A stretch of DNA of 64,000 bases from Raphanus sativus (taxonomy: Eukaryota > Streptophyta > Magnoliopsida > Brassicales > Brassicaceae), in assembly GCF_000801105.2 (NCBI RefSeq), contig NW_026615391.1, positions 1 through 64,000 of the forward strand, written 5' to 3'. Both the position numbers and the translations under genes were made by a program. The notes below the pieces were generated by a model. The model searched no databases, was not told the DNA's origin, and saw only the letters and a program-made list of their open reading frames with translations. Shown here piece after piece: positions 33,663 through 46,125 of the stretch (position 1 is the first letter of the stretch; each line of letters begins with the position of its first letter).

Positions 33663-36600
33663 CATCTGGATAGAAAGTGGGATATCTTCTTACTCACAAC
33701 TCCTATGAGATTTATTCAACTTCCTGGTTATTCTCCACTGATTAGTGGTTCCAAATAAAGCTTCTTAGATCGTGGTTCATCCTGGTTTGATAAGAATCAT
33801 GAAGATATTGCCATATGTTCGAACAGGCCAATCTGGAATCATCTGGATAGAAAGTGGGATATCTTCTTACTCACAACTCCTATGAGATTTATTCAACTTC
33901 CTGGTTATTCTCCACTGATTAGTGGTTCCAAATAAAGCTTCTTAGATCGTGGTTCATCCTGGTTTGATAAGAATCATGAAGATATTTGCCATATGTCCGA
34001 ACAGGCTAATCTGGAATCATCTGGATAGAAAGTGGGATATCTTCTTACTCACAACTCCTATGAGATTTATTCAACTTCCTGGTTATTCTCCACTGATTAG
34101 TGGTTCCAAATAAAGCTTCTTAGATCGTGGTTCATCCTGGTTTGATAAGAATCATGAAGATATTGCCATATGTCCGAACAGGCTAATCTGGAATCATCTG
34201 GATAGAAAGTGGGATATCTTCTTACTCACAACTCCTATGAGATTTATTCAACTTCCTGGTTATTCTCCACTGATTAGTGGTTCCCAATAAAGCTTCTTAG
34301 ATCGTGGTTCATCCTGGTTTGATAAGAATCATGAAGATATTGCCATATGTCCGAACAGGCTAATCTGGAATCATCTGGATAGAAAGTGGGATATCTTCTT
34401 ACTCACAACTCCTATGAGATTTATTCAACTTCCTGGTTATTCTCCACTGATTAGTGGTTCCAAATAAAGCTTCTTAGATCGTGGTTCATCCTGGTTTGAT
34501 AAGAATCATGAAGATATTGCCATATGTCCGAACAGGCTAATCTGGAATCATCTGGATAGAAAGTGGGATATCTTCTTAATCACAACTCCTATGAGATTTA
34601 TTCAACTTCCTGGTTATTCTCCACTGATTAGTGGTTCCAAATAAAGCTTCTTAGATCGTGGTTCATCCTGGTTTGATAAGAATCATGAAGATATTGCCAT
34701 ATGTCCGAACAGGCTAATCTGGAATCATCTGGATAGAAAGTGGGATATCTTCTTACTCACAACTCCTATGAGATTTATTCAACTTCCTGGTTATTCTCCA
34801 CTGATTAGTGGTTCCAATAAAGCTTCTTATATATTGGTTCATCCTGGTTTGATAAGAATCATGAAGATATTGCATATGTCCGAACAGGCTAATCTGGAAT
34901 CATCTGGATAGAAAGTGGGATATCTTCTTACTCACAACTCCTATGAGATTTATTCAACTTCCTGGTTATTCTCCACTGATTAGTGGTTCCAAATAAAGCT
35001 TCTTAGATCGTGGTTCATCCTGGTTTGATAAGAATCATGAAGATATTGCCATATGTCCGAACAGGCTAATCTGGAATCATCTGGATAGAAAGTGGGATAT
35101 CTTCTTACTCACAACTCCTATGAGATTTATTCAACTTCCTGGTTATTCTCCACTGATTAGTGGTTCCAAATAAAGCTTCTTAGATCGTGGTTCATCCTGG
35201 TTTGATAAGAATCATGAAGATATTGCCATATGTCCGAACAGGCTAATCTGGAATCATCTGGATAGAAAGTGGGATATCTTCTTACTCACAACTCCTATGA
35301 GATTTATTCAACTTCCTGGTTATTCTCCACTGATTAGTGGTTCCAAATAAAGCTTCTTAGATCGTGGTTCATCCTGGTTTGATAAGAATCATGAAGATAT
35401 TGCCATATGTCCGAACAGGCTAATCTGGAATCATCTGGATAGAAAGTGGGATATCTTCTTACTCACAACTCCTATGAGATTTATTCAACTTCCTGGTTAT
35501 TCTCCACTGATTAGTGGTTCCAAATAAAGCTTCTTAGATCGTGGTTCATCCTGGTTTGATAAGAATCATGAAGATAATGGCATATGTCCGAACAGGCTAA
35601 TCTGGAATCATCTGGATAGAAGGTGGGATATCTTCTTCTCACAACACTTATGAGATTTATTCAACTTCCTGGTTATTCTCCACTGATTAGTGGTTCCAAA
35701 TAAAGCTTCTTAGATCGTGGTTCATCCTGGTTTGATAAGAATCATGAAGATATATGGCATATGTCCGAACAGGCTAATCTGGAATCATCTGGATAGAAAG
35801 TGGGATATCTTCTTACTCACAACTCTTATGAGATTTATTCAACTTCCTGGTTATTCTCCACTGATTAGTGGTTCCAAATAAAGCTTCTTAGATCGTGGTT
35901 CATCCTGGTTTGATAAGAATCATGAAGATATTGCCATATGTCCGAACAGGCTAATCTGGAATCATCTGGATAGAAGTGGGATATCTTCTTACTCACAACT
36001 CCTATGAGATTTATTCAACTTCCTGGTTATTCTCCACTGATTAGTGGTTCCAAATAAAGCTTCTTAGATCGTGGTTCATCCTGGTTTGATAAGAATCATG
36101 AAGATATTGCCATATGTCCGAACAGGCTAATCTGGAATCATCTGGATAGAAAGTGGGATATCTTCTTACTCACAACTCCTATGAGATTTATTCAACTTCC
36201 TGGTTATTCTCCACTGATTAGTGGTTCCAAATAAAGCTTCTTAGATCGTGGTTCATCCTGGTTTGATAAGAATCATGAAGATATTGCCATATGTCCGAAC
36301 AGGCTAATCTGGAATCATCTGGATAGAAAGTGGGATATCTTCTTACTCACAACTCTATGAGATTTATTCAACTTCCTGGTTATTCTCCACTGATTAGTGG
36401 TTCCAAATAAAGCTTCTTAGATCGTGGTTCATCCTGGTTTGATAAGAATCATGAAGATATTGCCATATGTCCGAACAGGCTAATCTGGAATCATCTGGAT
36501 AGAAAGTGGGATATCTTCTTACTCACAACTCCTATGAGATTTATTCAACTTCCTGGTTATTCTCCACTGATTAGTGGTTCCAAATAAAGCTTCTTAGATC

Positions 36601-38062
36601 GTGGTTCATCCTGGTTTGATAAGAATCATGAAGATATTGCCATATGTCCGAACAGGCTAATCTGGAATCATCTGGATAGAAAGTGGGATATCTTCTTACT
36701 CACAACTCCTATGAGATTTATTCAACTTCCTGGTTATTCTCCACTGATTAGTGGTTCCAAATAAAGCTTCTTAGATCGTGGTTCATCCTGGTTTGATAAG
36801 AATCATGAAGATATTGCCATATGTCCGAACAGGCTAATCTGGAATCATCTGGATAGAAAGTGGGATATCTTCTTACTCACAACTCCTATGAGATTTATTC
36901 AACTTCCTGGTTATTCTCCACTGATTAGTGGTTCCAAATAAAGCTTCTTAGATCGTGGTTCATCCTGGTTTGATAAGAATCATGAAGATATTGCCATATG
37001 TCCGAACAGGCTAATCTGGAATCATCTGGATAGAAAGTGGGATATCTTCTTACTCACAACTCCTATGAGATTTATTCAACTTCCTGGTTATTCTCCACTG
37101 ATTAGTGGTTCCAAATAAAGCTTCTTAGATCGTGGTTCATCCTGGTTTGATAAGAATCATGAAGATATTGCCATATGTCCGAACAGGCTAATCTGGAATC
37201 ATCTGGATAGAAAGTGGGATATCTTCTTACTCACAACTCCTATGAGATTTATTCAACTTCCTGGTTATTCTCCACTGATTAGTGGTTCCAAATAAAGCTT
37301 CTTAGATCGTGGTTCATCCTGGTTTGATAAGAATCATGAAGATATTGCCATATGTCCGAACAGGCTAATCTGGAATCATCTGGATAGAAAGTGGGATATC
37401 TTCTTACTCACAACTCCTATGAGATTTATTCAACTTCCTGGTTATTCTCCACTGATTAGTGGTTCCAAATAAAGCTTCTTAGATCGTGGTTCATCCTGGT
37501 TTGATAAGAATCATGAAGATATTGCCATATGTCCGAACAGGCTAATCTGGAATCATCTGGATAGAAAGTGGGATATCTTCTTACTCACAACTCCTATGAG
37601 ATTTATTCAACTTCCTGGTTATTCTCCACTGATTAGTGGTTCCAAATAAAGCTTCTTAGATCGTGGTTCATCCTGGTTTGATAAGAATCATGAAGATATT
37701 GCCATATGTCCGAACAGGCTAATCTGGAATCATCTGGATAGAAAGTGGGATATCTTCTTACTCACAACTCCTATGAGATTTATTCAACTTCCTGGTTATT
37801 CTCCACTGATTAGTGGTTCCAAATAAAGCTTCTTAGATCGTGGTTCATCCTGGTTTGATAAGAATCATGAAGATATTGCCATATGTCCGAACAGGCTAAT
37901 CTGGAATCATCTGGATAGAAAGTGGGATATCTTCTTACTCACAACTCCTATGAGATTTATTCAACTTCCTGGTTATTCTCCACTGATTAGTGGTTCCAAA
38001 TAAAGCTTCTTAGATCGTGGTTCATCCTGGTTTGATAAGAATCATGAAGATAATGGCATATG
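33663..38062 (+). repeat. 177-bp satellite, block B (about 25 monomers)
   Basis: Same monomer and orientation as block A, but with scattered changes: TCCCAATAAAG near 34283, AATCACAACTCC near 34579, TTATATATTGGTTC near 34828, a 176-bp GATATTGCATATG variant near 34871, and a monomer type with GATAATGGCATATG plus GAAGGTGGG and ACAACACTTATG near 35575-35650. The stretch ~36420-38040 is again nearly uniform. The block stops in a GATAATGGCATATG monomer where Copia-2 is inserted. Confidence 0.95.
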
Positions 38063-38705
38063 TGTTAAGTTGAGGTGTTTACTTAGAGGATTGGAGAGTT
38101 GAGCTTGAGAGGATGAGAAGTAAAAAAGGGGTTTAAAGTGTTGGTGAGTGATCCTTACAGTACGGACAGTACGGATCCGTACGGATCATCATCAACCAAG
38201 ATCCTCATAAATTAACCTTTCACCACATTTCATAAGTTGGGAAAAGTTACTGTGGCAGTAATTTTATGTTACTGAGGTAAGTAAATGAGTGAAAGTGGGA
38301 AGCAAGGTTAGGGAGACACTTTAGATCAAGAAGAAGGTTTAAAGAAGAAGCTAGTCTTGTGACCGTTTGTGGATGAGGTTACTATGCTGGATAAGGTCAC
38401 TATGCTGCGGAGACAAACTGGCACAAGCTGGATACGCGGAGTGAACCTGGTCCAAGCATATCAGAAATGCGCTCCTCCCCTAGAATAGTGATCTAGTCTA
38501 AGCCACTCATTTGTATTAAACCCTAGCTTACTCTCTTCCTATATATATTGTAAACTCTCCTCATTAATCGATTAAGCACTTTGATACTAAACTATTTCTC
38601 TCAGACTCTTACATACTCTTATACTCATTTCTACAGTTTGATCTCGGATTCTCTTATACAAACACTTTAAACACTTGAAACACATCTAAATGTCTAAAAA
38701 TATTA
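38063..38705 (+). repeat. Copia-2 5' LTR (643 bp)
   Basis: Starts TGTTAAGTTGAGG and ends CTAAAAATATTA directly before the primer-binding site. It contains the doubled ACAGTACGGACAGTACGGATCC near 38158-38180 and a TATA-like CCTATATATATTG near 38539. Compared with the 3' LTR it lacks about 20 bp (ACCATGGTGAAAGGGAAAG region). Confidence 0.9.
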
Positions 38706-39108
38706 TGGTATCAGAGCCAGGTTAGAAGATCTTTGGTTCGCGGGTTAACTTTGAAGATTCAAAGCTGAAGCTTTGAAGATCTTCTTGGTGTTCTTGGTGT
38801 TCTTGGTATTCTTGGTGTTCTTGGCGATTTTGGAGCTCAAGCTTGTTTCTTTGTGGTTCGTTGAAGCTGTGAAGATTCAAGCTAGATTCGTTGATATTTT
38901 TTGGCGGTTTATTCAAGATTTAAAAATTCAAACTTGTGTGTTGGCGGTTCAAGCTGGTTCCTTGAAGAAAGTTTGTTACTTTGTGGTGATTCAAACTCTC
39001 GGGGATACTTTGGTGGTTTGCGGAAGCTTAGAAGACTCTTGTTTGTGTTTGTTGAAGCTCTCAGTGAAAAGCTCAAGACTTTGGTGTTAGAAAGTTTGTG
39101 TCTTTGTC
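38706..39108 (+). other. Copia-2 primer-binding site and leader
   Basis: TGGTATCAGAGCCAGG (38706-38721) is complementary to the initiator tRNA-Met 3' end. The leader has a run of about five imperfect (CTTGGTGTT) units at 38784-38825 and several GTTGAAGCT phrases before the gag ATG at 39109. Confidence 0.85.
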
Positions 39109-40353
39109 ATGGATAGTGGAGGAAGCATGAAGATGAAGGTTGCGGTTTGTTTCAAGGGAAACAACTACTTGGTGTGGTCTCGGATGGTGAAGACTGCTGT
39201 GGGAATGAAAGGCTTGTGGAAGCACATCACTGTAGGTGAAGCTCCAAAGCTCATCACTCAAGGAGGTGATGAAGGAGAAGCTGCTCAAGTTGCGTTTGAG
39301 AAATGGGAACAAGAAGACATGCAAGTGCTGTCAGTTCTTCAAAACTCACTCGATCCAGCAATCCTAGATGCGTATAGCTACTGCGAGTCAGCTAAGGAGC
39401 TATGGGACACCTTAAAGAAGGTGTATGGAAACACCTCAAACCTGAGCAGAGTGTTTGAGGTTAAGCATGCATTGAACCACTTGGTTCAAGAGGATATGGA
39501 GTTTACTAAACACTTGGGAAGGTTTAGATCACTCTGGTCTGAACTTGAGATGTTGAGGCCAAGTACTGTGGATGCGGATGAGCTTAACAAGAGGAGAGAG
39601 CAAGACAAGGTGTTCGGGCTTCTACTCACATTGAATCCGGCATACCAAGGACTGATCCAACACTTGTTGAGAGAGGATAACTTACCGGATCTTGAGAATG
39701 TGGTTGCAAGAATCCAAAAGGAGCAAGGTACCATTGGTTTGTTTGGAAAGAAAGGGGAACTTTCACTGGTGAATCAAGCTACACAAGTTGAGCAAGAGGA
39801 AGCTCCACAAGCAAACAAGGCGACTCAAGGGAAGTATGAGAAGTTTGATGGGGATTATGATCATTGCAAGAAGCATGGACATAAGAAGAGTCAGTGTTGG
39901 ATTCTCCACCCTCACCTGAAGCCGGCAAAGTTCATGAAAGATCGTGAGAAGAAAGGGTACAAGGCTGAGAAACCCAGTGGTGCTAGTACCAGCAAGGAAA
40001 CTAATGAAGAGAGGTCCATGGTTGCTTACTCTGGTGAACCAAGCAACCGCGGGACAAGTGATCAAAAGTATCTCAAGAAGTCTGATCTTGATGCCTTGAT
40101 CAAACTCTTCAAGGAAAATGGTAACATTGAGGGCTCATCTTTTGGTGCTAGGTTGATAGATAAAGGCATTGAGATTGATAGAAATGCTAGGATGGTGGAT
40201 AGTTTAAGAGTAATGCATAATCATTCTAGTAGTTCAAACATTGCTAAGATTGAGCATGCATTTAAACCGTCTAGTATTCTTGCTCTCATTGCTAAGCCTA
40301 TCATCACTAGACCTTTAGTGATTGATTCCGGATGCACTCACCACATGATCAGT
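39109..40353 (+). pseudogene. Copia-2 gag and start of protease, cut by Gypsy-2
   Basis: ATG at 39109 opens gag (MDSGGSMKMKVAVCFKGNN, then LVWSRMVKTAVG), with zinc knuckle CKKHGHKKSQC (the first cysteine of the usual CxxC is Y-D-H here: DYDHCKKHG, so one zinc ligand appears lost). It continues into the protease motif LVIDSGCTHHMIS, where Gypsy-2 interrupts after TCAGT at 40349-40353; the frame then meets a stop from the Gypsy LTR. Length and order match Copia-1 gag. The rest of the polyprotein resumes at 46896 in the same phase. Confidence 0.9.
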
Positions 40354-41122
40354 TGATAGAACCCTGGTTGTAATAGGGTTCACTTTCCCTGATCTTTGAA
40401 GGTTGGATCAATGGTTTCAAGGTTTGATGGGTGTTTGCGGAATGGTAAAAGGGTGATGATAGATGGTTTTGTGGATGGGAACTCGCGAATGGATGATTGA
40501 TGGATAGATGAGTCTTTGATCAAGAGAATGAACTCAGGTAAGGATCAAAGACAAGTTGCAATTGGAGAATGAACTCCTCAGCAGATCAATGTTCAAAGAT
40601 GAACAAAGGATTCACAAGTTTAGAAAGATTTTGATTAAAAACGTGAATGCCTCTTATTCAAATCGATGACAATGTATTTGTAGAAAAGAAACAACATTGA
40701 GAAAGAAACAAAGACTAAGACTTGTAGTTTACGAGAAAGAAAAGCAAAACTAGGCAAGACCAAAGACTGAATGATTAAAGAGCTTGACTTGGTCTTGGTC
40801 ATCGATTTGGTTTGGTTTGGAGTAAACCAACATCGAGATTGAATTCCTCAATCTTCTGGTTTGAGATCTTGTGATTGGACCTTGAGACAAGTAGAATGGG
40901 TCTTGAGTTTGATCGGATGAACTTGAGGAAAATGGAACTCCTTTAGGCTTGGATATGGACTTCTCTTCTTTGGACCGAGCTGCTTCTACTTCATCTTCTA
41001 TGTCACTCTCACTTAGCTCCTGATCAGCTCCTGGTTCAGTGTCACTCCTACTTAGCTTCAGTTCAGCTCCAACACTCTCTTCAGCTCCATCACTCTCTTC
41101 TAGCTCAACCATGGGTGCATCA
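40354..41122 (-). repeat. Gypsy-2 3' LTR (769 bp), encodes polyprotein C terminus
   Basis: TG...CA ends on the minus strand (TGATGCACCC at 41122; CTATCA at 40354). Contains an open frame 41112-40750 ([13 protein letters not shown] to FNHSVFGLA, 120 codons) that corresponds to the C-terminal, LTR-encoded part of gag-pol with the [15 protein letters not shown] motif. The Copia strip now separates it from the pol frame. Confidence 0.9.
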
Positions 41123-41213
41123 TCAGTGACACTAGCTTAGAAAAAATATTATGCCTACTACTGGTCATGTGATGATTGCTGATGGTGCAAAGATACCTAT
41201 TAAAGAGATAAAA
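41123..41213 (+). other. Displaced strip of Copia-2 inside Gypsy-2
   Basis: 41123-41212 repeats the Copia-2 sequence that starts at 46896 (TCAGTGACACTAGCTTAG...GATACCTAT) with a few differences, including one missing base in the A run. It ends near AAAGAGATA and is followed by the last nine LTR bases GGTGCATCA (41214-41222) and the Gypsy internal region. It therefore includes the target duplication and the Copia side flanking the other LTR. Confidence 0.9.
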
Positions 41214-41222
41214 GGTGCATCA

Positions 41223-44200
41223 TCCCCTCCTCCTTTAAAAGGATTTGTCCTCAAATCTAGATCATCATAAGAAACCAACTCGTCAGTATAATAAGGAATC
41301 AGATCAGCAATATTGAAAGTAGAGCTAACAGTGTACTTCCCTTCAAGATCAATCTTATAAGCATTGTTGTTGATCCGTTCAAGCACTTTGAAAGGTCCAT
41401 CTGTCCTTGGTAGAAGTTTAGACTTCCTTTCAGCAGGGAATCTATCTTTTCTTAAGTAAATTGACACCAAGTCTCCTGGTTCTAGAATCAGCTCACGCCT
41501 CTTTTTGTTAGCTTGCTTTGCATAAGCCTTAGTTCTTTCTTCAATGTTCTTCTTAACCTGCTCATGCAAAGAAACAACATACTCGGCCTTGGCCTTTCCA
41601 TCAAGGTTAGTCTGTTCATTAATGGGCAAAGGCAAAAGATCCAGCGGAGTCAAAGGACTAAAACCATACACAATCTGGAAAGGAGAATGCTTAGTGGTTC
41701 TATGAACTGAATGATTATAAGCAAACTCAACATGAGGTAAACAATCTTCCCAAGACTTAATATTTTTCTTAACCACAGTACGCAAGAGAGATGACAAAGT
41801 TCTATTAACTACTTCAGTTTGTCCATCAGTCTGAGGGTGACAAGTAGTAGAAAACAAAAGCTTAGTTCCCAACCTAGACCAAAGAGTTTTCCAGAAATAA
41901 CTAAGGAACTTAGTAGCCCTATCAGACACAATGGTTCTAGGCATTCCATGCAAACGCACAACTTCTCTAAAGAAAAGATCAGCAACATTAACAGCACTAT
42001 CAGTTTTGTTGCAAGCAATAAAATGTGCCATTTTTGAAAACCTGTCTACTACCACAAAAATCGAATCTCTGCCTCTCTTAGTTCTAGGCAATCCAAGCAC
42101 AAAATCCATTGATAAGTCTACCCAAGGTGCATCAGGAATAGGGAGAGGAGTGTACAAACCTTGAAGTCGGTTCTTAGCTTTAGCTTGAGGGCAAACTATG
42201 CATCGGCTGCAGTGTTTCTCAACATCTTTCCTCATGCTTGGCCAGTAGAAGTGTTCCTTCAAGGTGCTGAGTGTCTTATCAACGCCAAAGTGTCCCATTA
42301 GTCCACCTCCATGAGATTCCCTAAGATACAATTCTCTCAAAGAACACTGAGGTAAGCATAGACGAGTCTCAAAGAAAAGAAACCCATCAGACCTAAAGTA
42401 CTTCCCACTAGCATGCTTTTCACAATCTTTGAACACTACGTTTGAAATCAGGATCATCAGCATAATAAGTCTTAATCTGATCAAATCCTAACAGTTTTGT
42501 TTCCATGGCAACAAGCAAAGCATACCTCCTAGACAAAGCATCAGCTACCACATTTTCTTTTCCTTGTTTGTAATGAATCACATAAGGAAAAGTTTCAAGG
42601 AATTCTACCCATTTGGCGTGCCTCTTGTTAAGCTTGTGCTGCCCTTTAAGATGTTTGAGTGATTCATGATCAGTGTGGATCACGAATTCTTTTGGCCAAA
42701 GGTAGTGTTGCCAAGTCTCTAGGGCCCTGATCAAAGCGTATAGCTCCTTGTCATAGGTGGGATAATTCGCCATGGCACCTCCTAGCTTCTCACTGAAATA
42801 AGCAATTGGTCTCTTCTCCTGCATCAGTACAGCCCCAATTCCTACACCAGAAGCATCACATTCTATTTCGAAAGTCTTAGAAAAATCAGGTAAAGCAAGT
42901 AAAGGAGCTTCAGTCAACTTCCTTTTCAAGGTTTGGAAAGCTTCTTCTTGTGCATCATCCCATTTAAAACCCACATTCTTCTTGATTACCTCAGTGAGTG
43001 GTGCGGCTATGGTGCTGAAATCTTTCACAAATTTCCTGTAGAAACCAGCCAAACCATGGAAACTTCGGACCTCACTTACATTCTTTGGAATAGGCCACTC
43101 TCGGATTGCTTTGATATTTTCTTCATCCACTTTGATTCCTTGAGCTGTAACAACAAAGCCTAAAAACACAAGGTGATCTGCTCCAAAAGTACATTTCTTG
43201 AAGTTAGCAAAAAGAGACTCCTTCCTAAGCACTTCTAAAACAGTTTTCAAATGATTAACATGTTCAATCATACTTTTGCTGTAGATCAGGATATCATCAA
43301 AGTAAACTACAACAAAATGACCTATGAAAGCTCTTAGAACATGATTCATCAATCTCATGAAAGTGCTAGGTGCATTTGTAAGCCCAAATGGCATAACAAG
43401 CCACTCATACAACCCATGTTTTGTTTTGAAAGCAGTTTTCCATTCATCCCCTTCCCTCATCCTAATTTGATGATAACCACTTTTCAAATCTATCTTAGAG
43501 AACACACAAGAACCGTGCAATTCATCTAACATATCATCGAGTCTAGGGATAGGATACCTGTACTTCACAGTAATGTGGTTAATGGCTCTGCAGTCAACAC
43601 ACATGCGCCAGCTTCCATCTTTCTTGGGCACTAAAAGCACTGGCACAGCACATGGACTCATGCTCTCTCGGATGTGTCCTTTCTCCATCAGTTCATCCAC
43701 TTGTCTTTGCAGCTCCTTGGTCTCATCTGGATTGGTCCTATAGGCAGGCCGGTTAGGAAGAGAGGCGCCTGGAACCAGATCTATTTGGTGTTCAATACCA
43801 CGGAAAGGAGGAAGACCTGCTGGACTATCTTCTGGAAACACATCACCATAATCCTGCAAGATGAATTGAAGATCTTTCGGAAGCTCCGGTGCAAGGTTAG
43901 AAGCAGTTAGTGCACCTTTAAAAACAAAGAGAAGTAAAGGTTGTTTAAGAAAGAGAGCTTTCTTAACCTCACTGTTTTTGGCCATAAGATTAGACCCCAT
44001 CTTTTGTGATTCAGTTGAATCTTTCTTGGCTTCTTGGCGTCGGAGTTTCAGCTGCAGTTGATCCTCATGCACTTCTTGTGGAGATAAAGGAGCTAGAACA
44101 ATCTTCTTGTCTCGGTGGGTGAAAGAATGGCGGTTTGTAAAACCATCATGGATTGCTCTTTTATCAAACTGCCAGGGCCTTCCTAAGAGGATGTGGCTGG

Positions 44201-45653
44201 AATCCATAGGTAGAACGTCACACACTATCTCATCCTGGTATCTCCCAATGGTTATAGGAACCATTACTTGTTCAGTAACCATCAACTCGCCTCCTTCATT
44301 CAACCATTGAAGTGGGTAAGGTTTAGGATGCTTTCCTGTTTTCAATCCAAGCTTTGCTACAAGAGATTCACTAGCAACATTAGTACAACTCCCACCATCT
44401 ATGATCAAACTACAAACTTTATCATAAACAGTACAACGAGTATGAAAGAGGTTCTCCCTTTGATCAATGTCTTCTGGTTTGGATTGGACCTGAAGAGACC
44501 TTCTTGTAACCAGGAGTTGTCCACGCACTGGGTAGTCTACTTGCTCTTCTTCAGACGAAGCTACCCTTTCTTCCTCCGAAACAATCTCACCATTATCCAA
44601 GAGCAACATGACTTTCTTGTTGGTACACTCATTAGCATAGTGTCCAAACCCATGACATTTGAAGCATTTGACGTCTCTGGTCCTTGTGGTTGGTGTTTTT
44701 CCCTTGTCATCTCGTTGAAAGACCTTAGGCTCATCTTTGGGTTTAGCTAGGCTTTTCTCATCCTTGGTTGACCTGTAGTTTTTGCCGTATGAACCCTTGG
44801 AGCTGTTCTTTCTCTTCTGTTTCTGCTCAATGAGGATAGCTTTGTGAAGAAGCTCATAGATGTCATCATAATCCTGCAGCTCCAATCGATCTTGTAATTC
44901 TCTGTTGAGACCAGCTTGGAACCGAGCCATAGTTGCATTAGAATCCTCAACAACATAAGCTTTGATCATGAGAGTCTCCAACTCTTGGTAGTAATCCTCC
45001 ACACTCTTAGTTCCTTGAGTGAGCCTCCTTAGTTTCTGATGAACATCCTTGTGGTAATGGCTTGGAAAAAATCGTTTCCTCATGAGAGTCTTGAGTTCAA
45101 ACCAACCTGACACTGCTGCTTCTCCGGTTCTTCTTCTTGTTGAAGTAATCTGATCCCACCAGTGAAGAGCATAACCATTGAACTCAGTTGCTGCAAGTCT
45201 AACTTTCTTTAACTCTGAATAGTTGTGACATTCAAAGATCAACTCTATCTTCTTTTCCCAATCAAGGAAATCGTCTGGATTGCTGGTACCACTGAAGACT
45301 GGCACTTTGAGCTTGATGTTACCAAGACTATCATCTGGCCTGCGACGATCTGTTCTGTGTGATCTGCCCTAAGACAAGGTCCTTATTGATTGGTTTTCAT
45401 CAGAACTCCTACCAGAAGAGGAAAGATCTTCAACATCAGCTCCAGTATCAACTCGTTTTCCTCTTCTTTTCTCCCTAGCAGCTTTCCTGACCTGAGAAGA
45501 AGAGCCTAAAACATTGTTAGTAGCAGAGAAGTTTCTTTCAGTTTCAAATTTCTTTTCTATGACATTCATCAAAGTGGCCATCAAGGATTCCATCTGTAAC
45601 ATATCAATCCTACGAGTAGGAGATTCTTCTCGTTCATGATCTGATGCAGACAT
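41223..45653 (-). pseudogene. Gypsy-2 gag-pol, broken by a nonsense codon and a 1-bp insertion
   Basis: Start ATG at 45653 ([15 protein letters not shown]). Reading stops at TAG 45369-45371, where Gypsy-1 has CAG, and resumes with the gag domain and zinc knuckle [14 protein letters not shown]. Protease [13 protein letters not shown], reverse transcriptase [11 protein letters not shown] and RNase [16 protein letters not shown] are whole. A single extra G at 42440 shifts the frame after the RNase H region (YYADDPDF). Integrase continues in the new frame from about 42440 with [37 protein letters not shown] and [15 protein letters not shown]. The VSDR-A-TK change replaces an aspartate seen in Gypsy-1 (VSDRDTK), beside the catalytic one. 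The C terminus is separated from its LTR part by the Copia strip. Confidence 0.9.
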
Positions 45654-46125
45654 GGTTTCCTGATAAGAAGCTCAACAAGAAGAGTTAGTAGACAAGAATA
45701 TAGCCGAAGCCTCACAAGTATTTCTCTCAAGTGTTTCTCTCAACTTTGTGGGGAAGTTTCTTTGTGAATCCAAGAGCTCAGCAGTAAACAAAGATCAATG
45801 CCTTAGAGAACAAACCCCAACCCGAACTAAAGAAAAAGATAGACAGTATTAAGGGATTTAATGGGCAGGGAGCTTTACCACCAGAGACTGGATTTCTCTT
45901 CAGTCTAGCTGGATTTCTCTTCAGCTTTCTCAGATACTTTGATCTTTCTTTTTTTTTTTTTAAACTGGTTGGCCCCCCCGCAATATTAGATAGATAGATA
46001 AGAGAATGAAGTTTCACAGACAAAAAGAGATCAAATGAGGTTCCCAAAAACGAAAGAGATAAGAATTCAAAGAGTTTTTATGACAAACCCTAGATCACGA
46101 GCCTTCAATCTGCTCTGATACCACC
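45654..46125 (-). other. Gypsy-2 leader and primer-binding site
   Basis: Untranslated leader closely matching Gypsy-1, with T-rich and C7 runs (near 45948-45980) and the initiator tRNA-Met site TGGTATCAGAGCAG on the minus strand at about 46110-46123. Confidence 0.8.

Noticed and set aside
40750..41112. Independent host gene for the 120-codon MVELEES frame
   Set aside because: Identical in both LTRs and continuous with gag-pol in Gypsy-1; it is the polyprotein tail.
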